Assembly (NCBI GenBank): GCA_004352715.1
Contig: SCFE01000039.1
Location: 964,770-1,028,769 of the forward strand
Direction of reading: 5' to 3'
DNA: 64,000 nucleotides
From: Hofstenia miamia
Taxonomy: Eukaryota > Xenacoelomorpha > Acoela
Below, in pieces: positions 35,701 through 49,431 of this stretch (position 1 is the stretch's first letter; the number at the start of each line of letters is the position of its first letter). The translations under genes and the position numbers were made by a program. The notes beneath the pieces were generated by a model. The model worked only from the letters and a program-made list of their open reading frames with translations. It ran no database searches and was not told where the DNA came from.

Positions 35701-37840
35701 AAAATATTCCACATTAGCCAAGAAATTATTCCGTCTGCATTGTGATGCACTTAAGACTCTTTGTTTAGGAACGTTTTATTCAGTTTAATTTCACTTACAA
35801 GAAGAGCTACGCGGTTTATCTACTTATTTGATACAAATTATTTTTTAATTAAAAGAGCATCATTGCATCAAAACTTTTAGAGAGAGCCCGCACCTCTCCC
35901 CTGGATCGTCACCTGCTCCTAACATGTTTTGGTTATACAAAATGGGTTGCACATCGGTATTTGAATTTGAATGCCCTTTATTTGAAATCCACTGAATATG
36001 CTTAAAAAATACCGTTTTATATATATTACATTGCATGTCTAGATCTTGCTCTCATCGGCCAGGGATTTGGCGAATTCTGAAATAAATGACCTCGATTATA
36101 CAAGTGAATACAAAGATGTCAAACACTAGAATAACTGCGTTAAACACTTATTGTCTATAAGTTTAGATATTTATTCAAATATGGAGCATATTATACATAT
36201 TTTTATTCATTTTGTGATTGTCATACATTAAAATATTTTGTAGCAAATTAGTAATGCTCTAGAAAAATTAAATTTATTAAATTTTTAATTTGCAAAGACG
36301 ATGAAGTTCATATCTCAACTAAATACTAAACTTCATAAAATATTCACAAAATTTTCTGCTTTAAGAATTGTAATAATACAACAGAAATATGCCAAGTTAC
36401 CTTATTTATAGTGTACTGAAACATATATATATATATATGAAATCGATGAAAATTGTTCAAAATGTTCATGTTAAAGCAGGGTTTATATTGCAAACCCATA
36501 ATTCCTTTTTCACACTGTTTATAAATTTGATCATAACTTCAAAGATCATTTTCGTTTTGAATTCAAAAAATTTTGAAGGGCATTACTCTTTATGAAGTTA
36601 AAGTTTGCATTAGATTCAATCTGATATTTATATCAATTAGAGTTTTGTTTAAGATTATTCGAATAATTTGTGTCTATACATTAGATTTATTGCATAAATT
36701 TGGATGTTTTGCTGTGCGATTTTTTCTGTTCTACTCATACAAATGTGATCCCAAAACAATTTAAAAAATGCTTTAGCATATACATTGACTAACATGCCTA
36801 AGTCGAAGATTGTACATGTTCTATTGGACTGCTTAAGGTTTGTTAATTTAATCCATTGACGTCTCAATTTCATGCAATGAATACTTCTATTATTGAATCG
36901 AGTCTATCATATACTTGCACTTACTGTATTAATGTAAAAATAATAATCGAATTTTGATATAATTTACCCTTTATGTATAAAAACCTAGATAAAGCTGCTC
37001 CTGAATTCCTATTATGAAAAAATGGCGAAAATTCAGTTGTTTTTGCTGATGGTGGTGCAAACTTCGATTCCCCATCATCTTAGATACAGCACTGATGTAG
37101 TTCTACTTTATGCTACCATTTTGCACAAAATTCTTAAAAATATTAATTACACTATGAAGTCTGTGAACCAGTTTTTCTTTTATATTTCTGGTCTCCTAAA
37201 ATAGGAAAACACATTTTACAAAATGGTCCTGTAGAACTCTGCTACATAGTGGTTGATGGGACTTTCTTAGAAAATGTAATGAAGAAATTTCAACTATGAA
37301 ACAATATAGAAAGGAATGCAATATGAATTGAAATTTTAGTGAACATTTAGTCCAATCCATATGGAGAATTTCTTTTAATATCCTAATCTGCGTTCGAATC
37401 TAAATATAGCTCTCATTTTCAAATATTTAACTGATAAAAAAAAACGAATTGAACCTAACTAGTTTTTCGAATTTGATAAAGATTAAATACCGTATTCCAC
37501 AACGAACAATACTACATTTGCTCTTGAACTATGCTTTAAAGGTTTAGGAATTTTCCAAAAGCAATGTATGTCCACGTTATTCAAAACAATGTTATTACAA
37601 AAAGCTGAAATTCAATGAGAAATTTAAGATAGTTGATAACACCAATGAGCTCCTTAATTAAACTAACTTAGAATATTTTGCTTCACTCTAATTACGTGTA
37701 AATCTTACGAAACTCAAATGTGTATATACAAGATCCGGCAAAATGATCTGACACATTTATTGGATTAATAAAAGGCAAATATAATGTAGAAACAAAAAAG
37801 TGTTTTTATTTTAGAAAAGTAAATATAAAGCCATTTTATT
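35701..37840. other. AT-rich stretch without a recognised gene
   Basis: No supported gene. The part next to the hAT fossil (35701-35950) may hold its eroded N-terminal region. ORFs at 36389-36873 are AT-rich noise. A short (TA)n tract lies at about 36423-36438. Confidence 0.4.
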
Positions 37841-38060
37841 TCATTGGCTTTTAAAAATTAAATTAGTCAAATGAAAGACTTTATTGTTCACACACTGTCG
37901 AAGGCGTACATGAAAGTTGTGCTTAACTTGGCGGATCATTTCATGTGGAATGGTAGAAATTTCTTGACGAGTGGCTTCCTTAAGTTGATTAATAGGCCGA
38001 GGCGATTAATGTATAACCTTGCCTACGAATGTTTTTGTTTCAATGCTGATCCACTAGTTC
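37841..38060 (-). pseudogene. C-terminal remnant of a Tc1/mariner-superfamily transposase
   Basis: On the minus strand the frame PRPINQLKEATRQEISTIPH continues as EMIRQVKHNFHVRLRQCVNN and then HLTNLIFKS before a TGA at 37841-37843. This is the C-terminal tail of a large transposase group in which RP-x-I-x-x-LK-x-x-I and NF-x-x-RL-x-x-C recur. Upstream the match fades with an in-frame stop, and no catalytic residues are present. Only the tail survives, probably as a truncated copy. The plus-strand ORF over the same bases is a shadow. Confidence 0.7.
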
Positions 38061-41000
38061 TGAAGTCGGTAACCCATAATAAGATTGCGTTTCGGCAGGT
38101 ACGGGTGATGTCTACCAAATTTAAAGTTAGCAACTGAAAAAAGCAAAAATTATTCGAAAAAGAAACAAAATGAAACTAAACAAATTGCATTATATCTACT
38201 TTTCGAAAATAAAACATTTTTATACTTTGCTACTATATTTGCTTTGTATTATTAAAAATTAATTTAAAAATTTATTTTGAATTATTATTCCCAATAGAAA
38301 TATTTTGATGTACTTTGTAAATCACTAAAATGTACATTATGAGTGAAGGATTGAATGTATTTCTTAAAAAAATTTAAAATAATATTTTATTGAATCATAG
38401 AATATATTTTATATATTAATTCAGAAATAGATCGTCAACTACACATTCTACAGAATTGAATTTTAGAAAGGAATGATTTAGTGATTAAATGATGTACAAC
38501 AATTTTTCTAACACAATTAGACTACTAAATGGAGGAAAATATTTTGGGGAGCTTTGTAAAAATTTTTTAAAATATACTTAAAATGGGAATTAGACAGTCA
38601 CTGTTACGCCATCTGGCGAATGTTTGAAACATTTTTTGAAAGCGAAACAACATCTAGCGGACTTTCTAAATGATTATTTTTACAAAATATGTTTAATTTT
38701 GACCTTAATAAGTTAATTTATTGTAGCAATTTGCTTGACACTTGATAGAATATGGATTATTTGGATTTACTTTTGAATCCACTTTTGAAACTCAATACCA
38801 CATCAATAGCCCAATGAAGAGCTCATAAAAAATATGGTAGAAGTGAAAACATCATTTTTTCATAAACGAATCTTATCAAAGTTAGTTCCTTCAAAGTTTT
38901 CACACGGTGTACCTCAGCATCGACAATTTCAAGACAATAATATTTAAGAATTTTCAATAGGCGTGAAAGCGACCCAACTAAATTCAATTGCTGATTTCGA
39001 ACAATAACCAACCCAACCCAATGCATGAAATCTAATGCATAATTTCATATTTATTTAAAATAAAAGAATCCCTAAGGCTCAAAATAGTTATTAACAATCC
39101 AATTTAGTTCAAGTTCATTGATGCATCAAAATGCATTTTACAACCATTATCATAACTTATGCAAGCAAATTTTCATGTTCAAAAATCAGGCCAACTTTAA
39201 TTTCAATAACCCCAAACCTAAGTGTAAATAATAGCAAAAAACTCATTCTGAAGAATTTCATACTTCTGATGTAATTGAATGAGCCGGTAGGCATCGGATA
39301 TCCAAATCGTAGAATTTAATAATTTAACAGTATACTTAAGGAAACAATCCAGTACCAGTGCATCAATGCATTAGAATGATTAAGTTAATTAAAATTTTGA
39401 TTTAGAGAGCAGCTTAAGTTTAAATTATAATAAGAAACTCTGAATGTTGGGCAAATAAAAATGCATAAATACTTCACTACTGTGTTCAACTATAAATTAG
39501 CATTTTGTGGAATGCTTATTATTGATATTTTATTGAAGTAGAAATTTATTCAGTGTCCTAAGAAGTTTCCTTTAAAAGTCAAAGGTATAGGCTGTCAAAA
39601 TTTTAAGGAACAGTTGCTTTGGAACTTTGAAATGGTATAAATTTCTAGAGAGTATTGAATAGATAAAATCAAGAATTTGGCGATTTCTTTTTACTGAACC
39701 TTGAATATGTCCATTACATTAGTAAATGTGTTTGCAATTAAGAACATGATTTCCAGCATTGACTATCAACATTATGCATTTCATTTGACTGAATCTGTTT
39801 GGTATATGAGAAAATCTTACATTCTTCAAATGCGATATGGCGATATGTCGATAGTAAATTTATATGTAAGTTGTTATTGTAACAATAGAAGCATAAATTT
39901 TTTTCTTAAAATATCAATTACAAGCATAGATTACATAACACTATCATGATGTAAACTGCTCTTTCTAAGTGATAGACACAAGCTGAACATGCACTAAGTC
40001 ATGTGCATCAATGAATAATAATGATGACCTCACTTTTTTTGCTTACTTTCTAATTAAGTATGTCAGTTTAGATAGGGCAGCTTTCAGTCTTTTAGTGTTA
40101 AACTAGACTATATCCCATTGGATTAAAATAGAAGTTGATGGAACTGAGACCCCAGACAAAACATTTTTTTGATAATTTCTTATGAATATAATCCTGGCTA
40201 AAATGTATGTAACTGATAGTGTTTGCTAATTGTTTAGCTAATAGAATTTACTTCAAGATACCTCATGAAATCATGGACCCTTCAATTTATCAAGACAAGA
40301 TCCTTTTCTACATCCATGGAAACATTTTGCATTTCAGTAAAATTTCCTCCTAATTTAAACAAATAGCGCTGAGAAAATTTAGACAATACATTTGAAACTA
40401 ATAAAATACTGCGCGTAACGAATTGACACTTTTAATTTTCCTTACATTTCACGAATATAAGTTAATGCAACCTTGTCCATTTTTCTTGATTGACTTAGTG
40501 ATACCATTGCTCATTTGTAGGTAATTTAATTGTATAAAAAATAATTTATTATTCTAAGTAAAATGAAAAATCTATAACATAGGCCTCACAAAATCAAAAT
40601 GGTAAGATTGCTGTTCTATATTAACAGTCACGTTGCTTGAGTATTCACTTTAATAGCAATTTTTATAAAACAAAAACCCTGCTTCAATTTCGAATGAAAT
40701 TTTATCCATGAAGAAGGATCGCAAACTTCATCTCTTATTTCAGTGGCCCTAGCAAAGGAAAATTTTCTTAAATAATATTTTATTCGTCAAAAAATATTTG
40801 AACGCTCATAAGTAATAAAGATATTTAAAATCTGAAAACCCCCTTGACCTCAGGCAAAAGAATAATTGTTTGTTCAAATAGTCATCATTATATAAGGGCA
40901 TATTCAGTCAGAATTGTCTAAACCATGTGCTCAAAAAATGGACAAAGTGATCTGACCTTAGGATGATGTGAGGTTTGCCTGTAAAGTAATTTTACTAAAT

Positions 41001-43208
41001 TTTACAATAACTGATTTAATTAAGAAAAATCTAACATACTATAGAGTTAATTGAAAAATCTTCGGCAGTTGCAAGTAATGACTTTAATTTCCAATTAAAT
41101 AAACTTAAAAAGATCACAGATGTTTTCTTTATACATCATTTAGTATATTTGTGAAAAAACAAGCAATTTCAGATGTTGAGTTTGACTAAAATAATTGAAT
41201 ATTAGAATGCCTAAAATTTCAACATCAAGTAGCGACCAAAATAATTTTGTCTTATATTTAAATAAAGGAATAGATTTCATAGAAACAATTTGCATCACGC
41301 ATTGCTATGTTGGAATGTTAGCCCGTTATGTATATTACGTTCTCCACTAAGTACAATTCTGGTCAATACATTGTAATTAATTTTATGCCATTTCCGCAAC
41401 GGACGCACATTTCATTTTTTTAAAAAATTATTAAATTTACATTTTAAGAAAATTTTGTGAGTTAAAAAATACATGAATACTTTCATAGATAAATACAACA
41501 TAATAAATATTATTTGGAAAACGTCAACACATAATCACATTTTGAAAATTCAGTTTGGCTGAAAAAAGTTTAATGTAGCAGACCCACACTTATTTTTATG
41601 AAAAAATGATAAAAATCATTATGAATTTATTTAAAATCCCAATATATTTACTAATCTTTTGAATTTTGTTATTTCAGATATTGGTTATACATAGGATACT
41701 AAGGTTGCATGTTATCAAAGCAAAGTAACAAATTTCGTTAAACCAAATACCCAAAATCAAAGCTTAAAAATTTTAGTTTGCAGTAGACCTGAGGAAAAAA
41801 TGCTTTAAATACAACATAGTCTCGAAATATCATTTCTAATATATACAGATTATAATATATTGGAATTTTTTTCAGCGAAAAATTAAAGGTATATAACAGT
41901 TTTAGCTTATTTTTGTTCTATTATTTGTTCTTTAATTTCACACGCTTTTTTATGAATTAAAGAGCTTTTAATGGGGATTCCTACAAACATTTTTAAATGA
42001 ATTACGTTAATTGTGTTTCTCAACAAAAATATATCTTCGACTAATAATATCATTCAAACTTGTTGAAAAAAATGTCCTTCAGTGACCATACTGTTTTCAC
42101 AGCTTCTAAGTTTCCAATGAAAACATACATTCTTATAAAATTCTCTGAACTTACTTATGATCTTTACCCAAGTCAAAATATTGGAAAAAGTAGGCTACCA
42201 TTTACGATAAGTAATTCCAACGTAAAGCAAGGGCAGTCAAACTTCTGTCCCATTTATGACCATAGTGTTATATGAAATAAACGACAAAAAACTTGTGCTT
42301 GCAAGAAATTAATCCTTAGGTTTAAAGATGGAGACATGCCGTTAGTTTATCGAAAAAAACAGTCTCAGTTGAGAATTACCTTTTAAGTTAAGAGTTCTCT
42401 AAACACAATGTTTCGTCTGTGACCAACATATAAAACACGCCTTAAAGTATTATTACTAAGTTGGATTGGTGGAGTATCACGTGTGTTTATATTGTATTGT
42501 GTTATTGACTCAAAAAAATCAAAAAATACATTACAATTCAGGGGCATAGCTTCAATTGGGGCATTCGGGGCTCTGCCACGGATGTAATTTTCCTAGAACG
42601 TGAAAGAGATGTCATAGAATATTTAATCGATGAAGTGTTTTTTTCCACAATTGAACCAATCCACATTGAAAAGGAGAGAAAAATAATTTATTATTATTAA
42701 AAAGTTACATATGTACATCTTTCTAGAATTAAACTTTTGTATTATATTTTCTTCTACAGCGTTTGATTAAATGTTCCGACTGTGATTTTCTTGTAGAAAC
42801 AATTAATAAAATGCTTCACAACTTTTCTATCTTCTATGAATAGTACCTATTATCTGCTTTCTATCTTTTAGGTTTTATCTATCATTTTATAGTTGAAGAT
42901 TATTAGAACAAGAACATTTAGTAGCATTTTAAAAACCTGTTAATAGAATATTTTAAAAGTAGACATTGAATTTTTCATTGCCTAAAAAGTTTTGTTTAAC
43001 AAACTAAATTGCAATAACTTAGTGTTAAAACTAAAAAGTATATTAGTGGCTGTTTTTTATGTTCTTTAAGTTTGTAAAATAGCATATACTTTACTGCCAT
43101 CTTATCGTCAAATTTTGTTATATTTTATAAATTTTAGATAAATAACATTCATCGTAATATTTCTGAAGATAAAGCGGTGTTTGGAATTGCGTTATTGAAT
43201 ATCTTTAA
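38061..43208. other. AT-rich intergenic stretch
   Basis: No gene recognised over about 5 kb. ORFs at 38823-39026 (minus), 39701-39949 and 42060-42275 (plus) lack family features. Two CTCF-like words, ACGCCATCTGGCG at 38606 and CATCTAGCGG at 38651, stand out because the sequence around them is very AT-rich. Confidence 0.4.
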
Positions 43209-43713
43209 CTTTAAACAGCCTAGCGTCCGTTTTGAATGACAAACCGTTTTTCCACATTTACAAGAATTTTCCAAATTTGAAAATCTTGGGGCATGCGTAG
43301 GTCTATTGGGAAACATACATTAATGAATGTTGAAAATTTTTATTAAAGCTTATTGCTGTGACAGAGATTATTGAATAGATTACCAAGTTTTCTTAGAAAT
43401 TTTCGAATTTTTGAAAAGATTTAACTTCCCTCCATACTTAATGGTAATGTATTTAGAAGGTTTTAAGCTCCAGGGGCAACAAAGACTTTTTTTAATATGT
43501 GCAAAGATATTCCAAACCCATTGAGGCAAAATCAGAGGCCTCGATGGGACAAAACCATCGCGCGGATTTAGAGCAAAAAGGAAAGAAGAGATTCTCCTCT
43601 GCCATGTGGTGCTTTTAGATTGAGCATACCATTAATAGTTTTTGAACTATGAGCGTTTAAAAATTTTCTATAGAATCATGACAATTTTTTAAAAATCACC
43701 AGGCTGTTTAAGG
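43209..43713 (-). mobile_element. piggyBac-like MITE with TTAA target site (copy B)
   Basis: An element of 505 bases bounded by TTAA at 43205-43208 and 43714-43717. Its terminal inverted repeats are CTTTAAACAGCCTAGCG and, at the other end, CACCAGGCTGTTTAAGG. In reverse complement it aligns with copy A (11462-11859) over both ends and several internal blocks, including TATGCTCAATCTAAAA, AATATCTTTGCA and AATGTGGAAAAACGGTTTGT. It lacks copy A's GC-rich hairpin segment and has extra sequence of its own. No coding capacity. The intact TTAA on both sides is good evidence for a real insertion boundary. Confidence 0.8.
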
Positions 43714-44563
43714 TTAAAGAATAATGATAGTAATTAATAAAAAATGTAAATTTTAAAAAATTGGCTGTTTTTTCGACGGGTCACGGGCGGCACCGTACAA
43801 TTTTGGTCGGTTTTACCCTCATGTAGTAGTTACTTACCGAAATATGTATATGAAATAATTTTGTAGGATTTGAATTTCAATTGAATTTTTAATATTAGAA
43901 AATCGTTAAACTAGATTAGACTATCTTTAAATCAGAAATGTCGACAATGTCGATTTATGCATCTTTCATACCAATTTGCAATTGAATTAAAAATGGATTT
44001 CCTATAAAATTTAATTGTCTAAATGTCAACTTTAAGAATTTATTTTTCAATAAGATTCAATAATCACCTTTGCGCCCTCTAACGGAAATTTTTTATTCTA
44101 TTCATTAAATTCCTTACATTAGAAAAGATACCTCTCACTATGATAGAAATAATTATTCTTTAATTTATTAGGCTCATCTGTAAATGTTATGCAAATACTA
44201 TCCATGCTGAAAAAATACAACTGTAATTTTCTGACTGTTCTTAGAACATTGTAAACTTGAAAACAAATATTACTTACAATTTCATAAATTTTTTATTTTT
44301 TCTACATTTTGAGATTATAATATGCTGTAATTGACAATTGCATTTAGAATGCAATTAATTGAATATTGAGGCAAGTTAATTATCATGCATTTTTAAAATG
44401 CTTCATTAGCAATTAACCCAAACTGAAAGTTCTTCTTTCCTAGGAGCTAAATTTATTTAGACATATTGATAGCAAGTCTTTGAAAAACTTGAATTTCTTT
44501 TAGAGAAATGAATTGGAAGAATGCTATAGAGTTACTAAGTAAATTATTCTTTATCATACAACA
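43714..44563. other. Intergenic stretch 3' of the GPCR gene
   Basis: No gene seen. It includes the likely 3' untranslated region of the receptor gene on the minus strand. A CTCF-like word, GCGCCCTCTAACGG, lies at 44072-44085. Confidence 0.4.
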
Positions 44564-44838
44564 CTATTTTGCAATGGCACATCCAAGCAATTTGTAAACA
44601 TTTCTTCTTACTTCGTAGTTAAAGAAGCTGTACATTAAAGGGTTAAGTGCATATGTACAGTAGGATATCCAATATGTCAAGAGGAAAATCTTATAAGGAA
44701 TAACCACACCAGAGACTTGAGTAAAAACATATAGAGTATAATAGGGTGTATAACAACAATAGAAGACTGTCACCAATGCTCCTGTTAGCAGCAAGGCCCT
44801 TCTTTCTTTTTGAGCAGCCAATTTTGCCTTCTGGTTGG
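44564..44838 (-). CDS. GPCR exon 2 (helices 6-7 and tail)
   Basis: Encodes the end of loop 3 (NQKAKLAAQKERRALL), helix 6 (FYCCYTPYYTLYVF), helix 7 (YWISYCTYALNPLMYSFF) and a short helix 8 with GCAIAK, then TAG. The 1733-base intron before it shows nothing recognisable; an ORF within it at 45801-45989 is noise. Confidence 0.9.
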
Positions 44839-47241
44839 CTAAAAATGATGAACCTAGTTGGTGAGCATTATTGATAAATACATGTTTGACATATCATTTG
44901 AATGGAAATATTATCATAACTGGCAAAAAAGTAGTTTTTCTGAGTATGGAGGTATAATTTATTTTCGATTTTACTGTCCTGATTGCCAAAGAAAGGACAA
45001 TTAAATCTTATTAGGATTTTACATAAATATGTATAGTTGAATCAAATAGAATGTATTTATATAATTATTTTTGATATCTATCATTATTGAACATTGAATT
45101 AAGTTACTAATTTTAATATAATGAACCGATTTTAAATTTATGGTGCAAAAATGATTTTAGATGATTGAAAAATGTGACAAAATGATATATTAGAAATTTT
45201 TATCTTACTAAAAATCAAAACTCTCCTTAGATTTTTGGAACAAACCAAAATAGTCTACACCTTAATTATAAATCCCAATGGAGTAAAGTTTTGCTTCAAT
45301 ATCGCAAATTGAGCTTAAAATTGATTTTTAAATGCAAACGAATGTAGCAGTATGCTATATGATATATATCTTTGTGATACTACCAATTTACTTCAGTATT
45401 CATAAATTGATTCCCAAATATGAGACCCAAAACCAGTGTACTTAACCGCCTAGTACAGATGATATCATTTACTTTGAAAAAAATTTCAGCCTCATTTATG
45501 GTTGTTAGCATTGAAGAACTATTTTAGGATAAAAATCCATTCTAAGCAATTGTTATGTTCTGAAATGCACTGGCATATTAATTTAATTCAGCAATGTTAA
45601 TGTCAAATGCTATCCTTAGAAATATATCGGCTACCCATTTTTGAATATGTCAACTGGAAGGAAGCTCCCACGTAAGACATTCTTGTATATTTCATTAATT
45701 CACTGGTCTCGTTTGTCCTTACATATAAATATAGATGTATCCATAACACAGTCTATATTGGACTTATAATTATTGTAGAAATGCATGATTGTATACCTAA
45801 CTATAAAATAGAAATGAAATAACTATTTGGACAAAATGTCAAATTTGTAGGAAATTCTTCAAAAATATTTTTAAATTCTATGATAGCATGTGAATAATAT
45901 ATGCCAGTGTACTGACGAAAAATGTTGGAGACCATTAAAGATTTATCAGAATTTGAGCAAAGCAAAACTTTTATTATTTGCAAATACATTTATGTTATAA
46001 ATGTTTTGTAACATTTTAGATTCTTAAGGCTTAGGAATCCTGTCTGCTCCTGAATTATTGGCAAAGGAAAAGTAAGCTAGCTTATACATTGACACATTTA
46101 AAATTCATGTCTTACACCCTGACATAAAAAAAATTTTAATAATGAAGAACATAAACCTTCATTCTACAAATTAAATATATATTTAGATTTAAATTTGTAT
46201 TTTAATTAAAAGTAAATATTCAATGCTGTTCAAATTTCTTAATATTTTGGGTTATGTGCTGTTTTCAAACGTAAATTACAATTAGAGAAATTTTTAATCA
46301 TGCAATTCGTAGGATCTCAAAAATACCTATCAATTTAAGCCCTTTCTGAATTAGACAAACAAATAATTAGACATTCTACAACTACTTCCAACAATAGCTT
46401 CTATTATCAATTTAATGGATAAGTAATACATAACCAACATTTCCTAAGTTAAGTAGTCAGTAAACTGTATTATGTCGAAACTACTAATCTCAGAATGGGA
46501 CAGAATCAGGATGCAAAACTGAATTTGTACATGCCGTGCAAGAAGTGATGTGTTCATTAATGGTTACTTACAGGCAGCACTTGCTTGATTTGTACGTAAT
46601 TTCTGTCGTTTCGAGTGCTGACGCACAATTCGAATAATTCCGAGACTAAATACAAAAAGCATTATTGGTGGCCCGTAAGTCCCAAACGCTGACGCAAAGA
46701 AAATATATGCTGGAGGTTCGTAAAGGCAAGTCCCTTCATCAGGATCCCATTTCAAAACTGCAGTTAAATATACAGATATTGCGTACGACCATATTGTAGC
46801 AACTGCGAACGTCATGCTTAAAAACGATCTACGATATTGAGTGAATGTGAGACACAACCATCGATCAACAGTAACAAACGTAACTGTCAGCATAGAGGAT
46901 GTCCACATACTGAAGTCTACCAAAACCCAGATGTAGCATACCAATTTTGAAAAAGGGAAATATCCCAAAGCTGTATATACTGTGAATAACGGTGTTGAAA
47001 CCGAACCAAAAGTAAAATCGCTAATTGATAGTCCAATGATTGGAACGCTAATTGGTTTAAAAAGAGACGGAGTACTGAGGATTGTTAAAAACACGATGAT
47101 ATTCTCAACACATGTCACTATACCCAAGATGCTTCCCAAGATGAAAACTATAATTTGCTCATACGTGATCGACGAGATGTCGAAAGTATTGCCGAGGTCG
47201 CTAGAATGATTATTAAAAATCTGAATCACAGGCTGTACCAT
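44564..47241 (-). CDS. Class A GPCR of aminergic type, two exons
   Basis: A plasma-membrane seven-helix receptor of 314 residues. Exon 1 (46572-47241) ends GCCT|GTAAGT in phase 1 and exon 2 (44564-44838) begins after CATTTTTAG in the matching phase. Landmarks in order: N-glycosylation site NHS near residue 11; N47 in helix 1 (1.50); D75 in LSISD (2.50); C102 (3.25) with partner C172; D109 (3.32), the amine-binding Asp; DRW at 126-128 in place of DRY; W151 (4.50); a PP pair at 191-192 (5.50); P255 (6.50); NPLMY at 289-293; and C310 as a possible palmitoylation site. D109 is exactly 18 residues before R127, as expected. The third intracellular loop is very short. The ligand is unknown; resemblance to muscarinic and histamine H3-like receptors is by eye only. 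Residue 6.48 is Tyr rather than the usual Trp. Confidence 0.88.
46572..47241 (-). CDS. GPCR exon 1 (helices 1-5)
   Basis: Encodes 223 residues from MVQPVIQ to ASAA plus one base, covering the extracellular N-terminus through helix 5 and part of loop 3. The start ATG follows in-frame stops. There is no signal peptide, as usual for amine receptors. A plus-strand ORF at 46982-47209 is a shadow. Confidence 0.9.
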
Positions 47242-47798
47242 GGTATCTAAGAAATAGGAGTTAGCTTTAGGTAAGAAACTAATGGATATCTTTTTCTATT
47301 TTGTTGAAACCGTGCAGGTGCATATCAAATAGTGACAAACGAAGCTTTGCTCAACCACGTTATCTGCCTGAATTAAAGTGTATTTACTTTATATGAAAGA
47401 ATTTTAATTTCTTAAGATACAAATACGAATGAATTATAATAAATTACTTCAATTGCATTGCAATGAGTGGTTGCATTTTTATCTTAAATTTAGATTTTCA
47501 AAGTAATTCTGTATTATATGCAACACAAATGATTCAATCAATTAATGAATATTATCACACAATTATTGTAACATTTTGAAAATTTCTGTATTAGTCTAAG
47601 AATAAACGCATTTTATGTAGCTTTTCTCAAAATTCACTAATCTGAATAAGGGAAAATCGTCTAATGCAAAATCCCATTGCTCCATCAATTAAGAATAGTA
47701 TAATTAAAAAAATTTAATCACAATATGATTCAAATTTTAGTGTGCTAAGAACTATAAACGCTTACTTAAAGATAATATAATTATTTTACTATTTTTTT

Positions 47799-47836
<38 letters not shown>

Positions 47837-47921
47837 TAAAAATGATATTCAGTATTATTCAAAATCAATCCATGGCACTGTTTACGCAAAAATGTTTTTT
47901 TAATTGATAGAATAAAGGAAG
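47242..47921. other. Intergenic stretch between GPCR and the small-protein gene
   Basis: Only about 680 bases separate the upstream small-protein gene's stop from the receptor ATG; both are on the minus strand. The stretch holds a (TA)n tract at about 47803-47833 and must contain the receptor promoter and 5' UTR and the other gene's 3' UTR. No clear motifs seen. Confidence 0.5.
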
Positions 47922-48105
47922 TTAAGCACGAGCAGTTTTGCAGTAGTCAGCACCCCATCTGTACACATCTGCTGGAGGAATACCCAATTTTGGTTTTTTA
48001 AAATCGTCCTCGCTGCAATCCCAATTCCATAGAGCACCACACGTTACTTTTTGCAGAGTTATAAATGGCCCAAGCTGATTTTTCTTTCCAGTTTTTTCAT
48101 TGCTT
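47922..48105 (-). CDS. Small-protein gene exon 2
   Basis: Encodes the C-terminal 60 residues, from SNEKTGKKNQLGPFITLQ to CKTARA and TAA. An ATG three codons inside the ORF's open frame lies before the acceptor AG and is not used in this model. Confidence 0.72.
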
Positions 48106-49399
48106 CTAAACATGAATTTTTTAATTTGTTACACGAAAAGTCGTTTAATAGGAATTTCAAAATTTGAAGGAATGCCAATTGTGAAATTAATGCCATCAAT
48201 ACTTCGACAGCTTAGTAGGCAATAATTGCATTTTTTAATGACATCAAGATTAGCAGATTTCTAGTCATGCCTTTCAAAGCATTTATTGTTTTTAAATTTA
48301 AATAAGCATTTTTTATTTATTTACACATTATCGAAAAATGTTTTTATATATAAGATGTATTTTACACAATTCACAATCGGCTTTTCAATTTTTGCTAAAT
48401 GGCTTAATTTTTATTCAATCCAAATAATATTAATTATTAAAGTAATAGTAAATAATAGAATCATTATAGTGTTAGCAATGTCAATTTTAAATGAAATTGT
48501 TATGACGTTTCTATAAATACCAATAATATAGCGAAAACAAAAGAGCAGGCCATTCAATACAATTTATAACAGTTATAAAACGACCGGAGCCTTGGCCGCG
48601 CATTGAAGCGAAGTACATTACAAACATGGTGCACTTATAATAAACACTTATTAAAATTTTTGTAAATTTACACCTTCTATGATAATTCACTGTTAGTAAT
48701 GTTTTCAAACTAAATTAAACGAAAAAGTTTTAAGGTGACAATGCCCAATAGCAATTATTTTTAAACTTCGAAAGATATAAAGAATTCTATGTAGTAAGCA
48801 TACATAATTTCAAATCAACGATATAAAAATAGAACAGCATAAAAATGTTTTCAATAATAATTCAAAATGGGTTCTAATTAAAAGTTGTTGCATATATAAA
48901 ACATAATATACTAGTCAAATTTTTGTATATATTTTTCAAATGATCATTAACAGTCTTGAATTAAATTTAGCAAGTTAGTGATGGAAAAATAATTTTAAGT
49001 AATGCCATCCAATTAAGATTTGTATAAAGAAATTCAATAATATATCACTTGAATTAAACGAGAAAACACAAAAGATCTTAATTTTTGCATTTAAAATCAG
49101 ATAAACACAAGCAATGCTATAAAATTTAGGCATTATATATATATATATATATATGAAGAGCTTGTTTCCAAAAGGCGTTAAGTCCATAATAAAGAATTCA
49201 GAGCTAACTCTCTTTGGAACTAAACTGAAATTGATATAGCGCTGTGTGAAAAAAATTAATACTTTGTGCATACAGTAAAGTGGGATATTACTCCTTTTGG
49301 AATAAAATGAATGTGTGTTATGAAAGCCCTTCTTAAGCTCTATCCTTTAGTACAAAAATCTAGATTTGTCAAAAAATGGACTTTTGGAATTCAGCTCTT

Positions 49400-49431
<32 letters not shown>

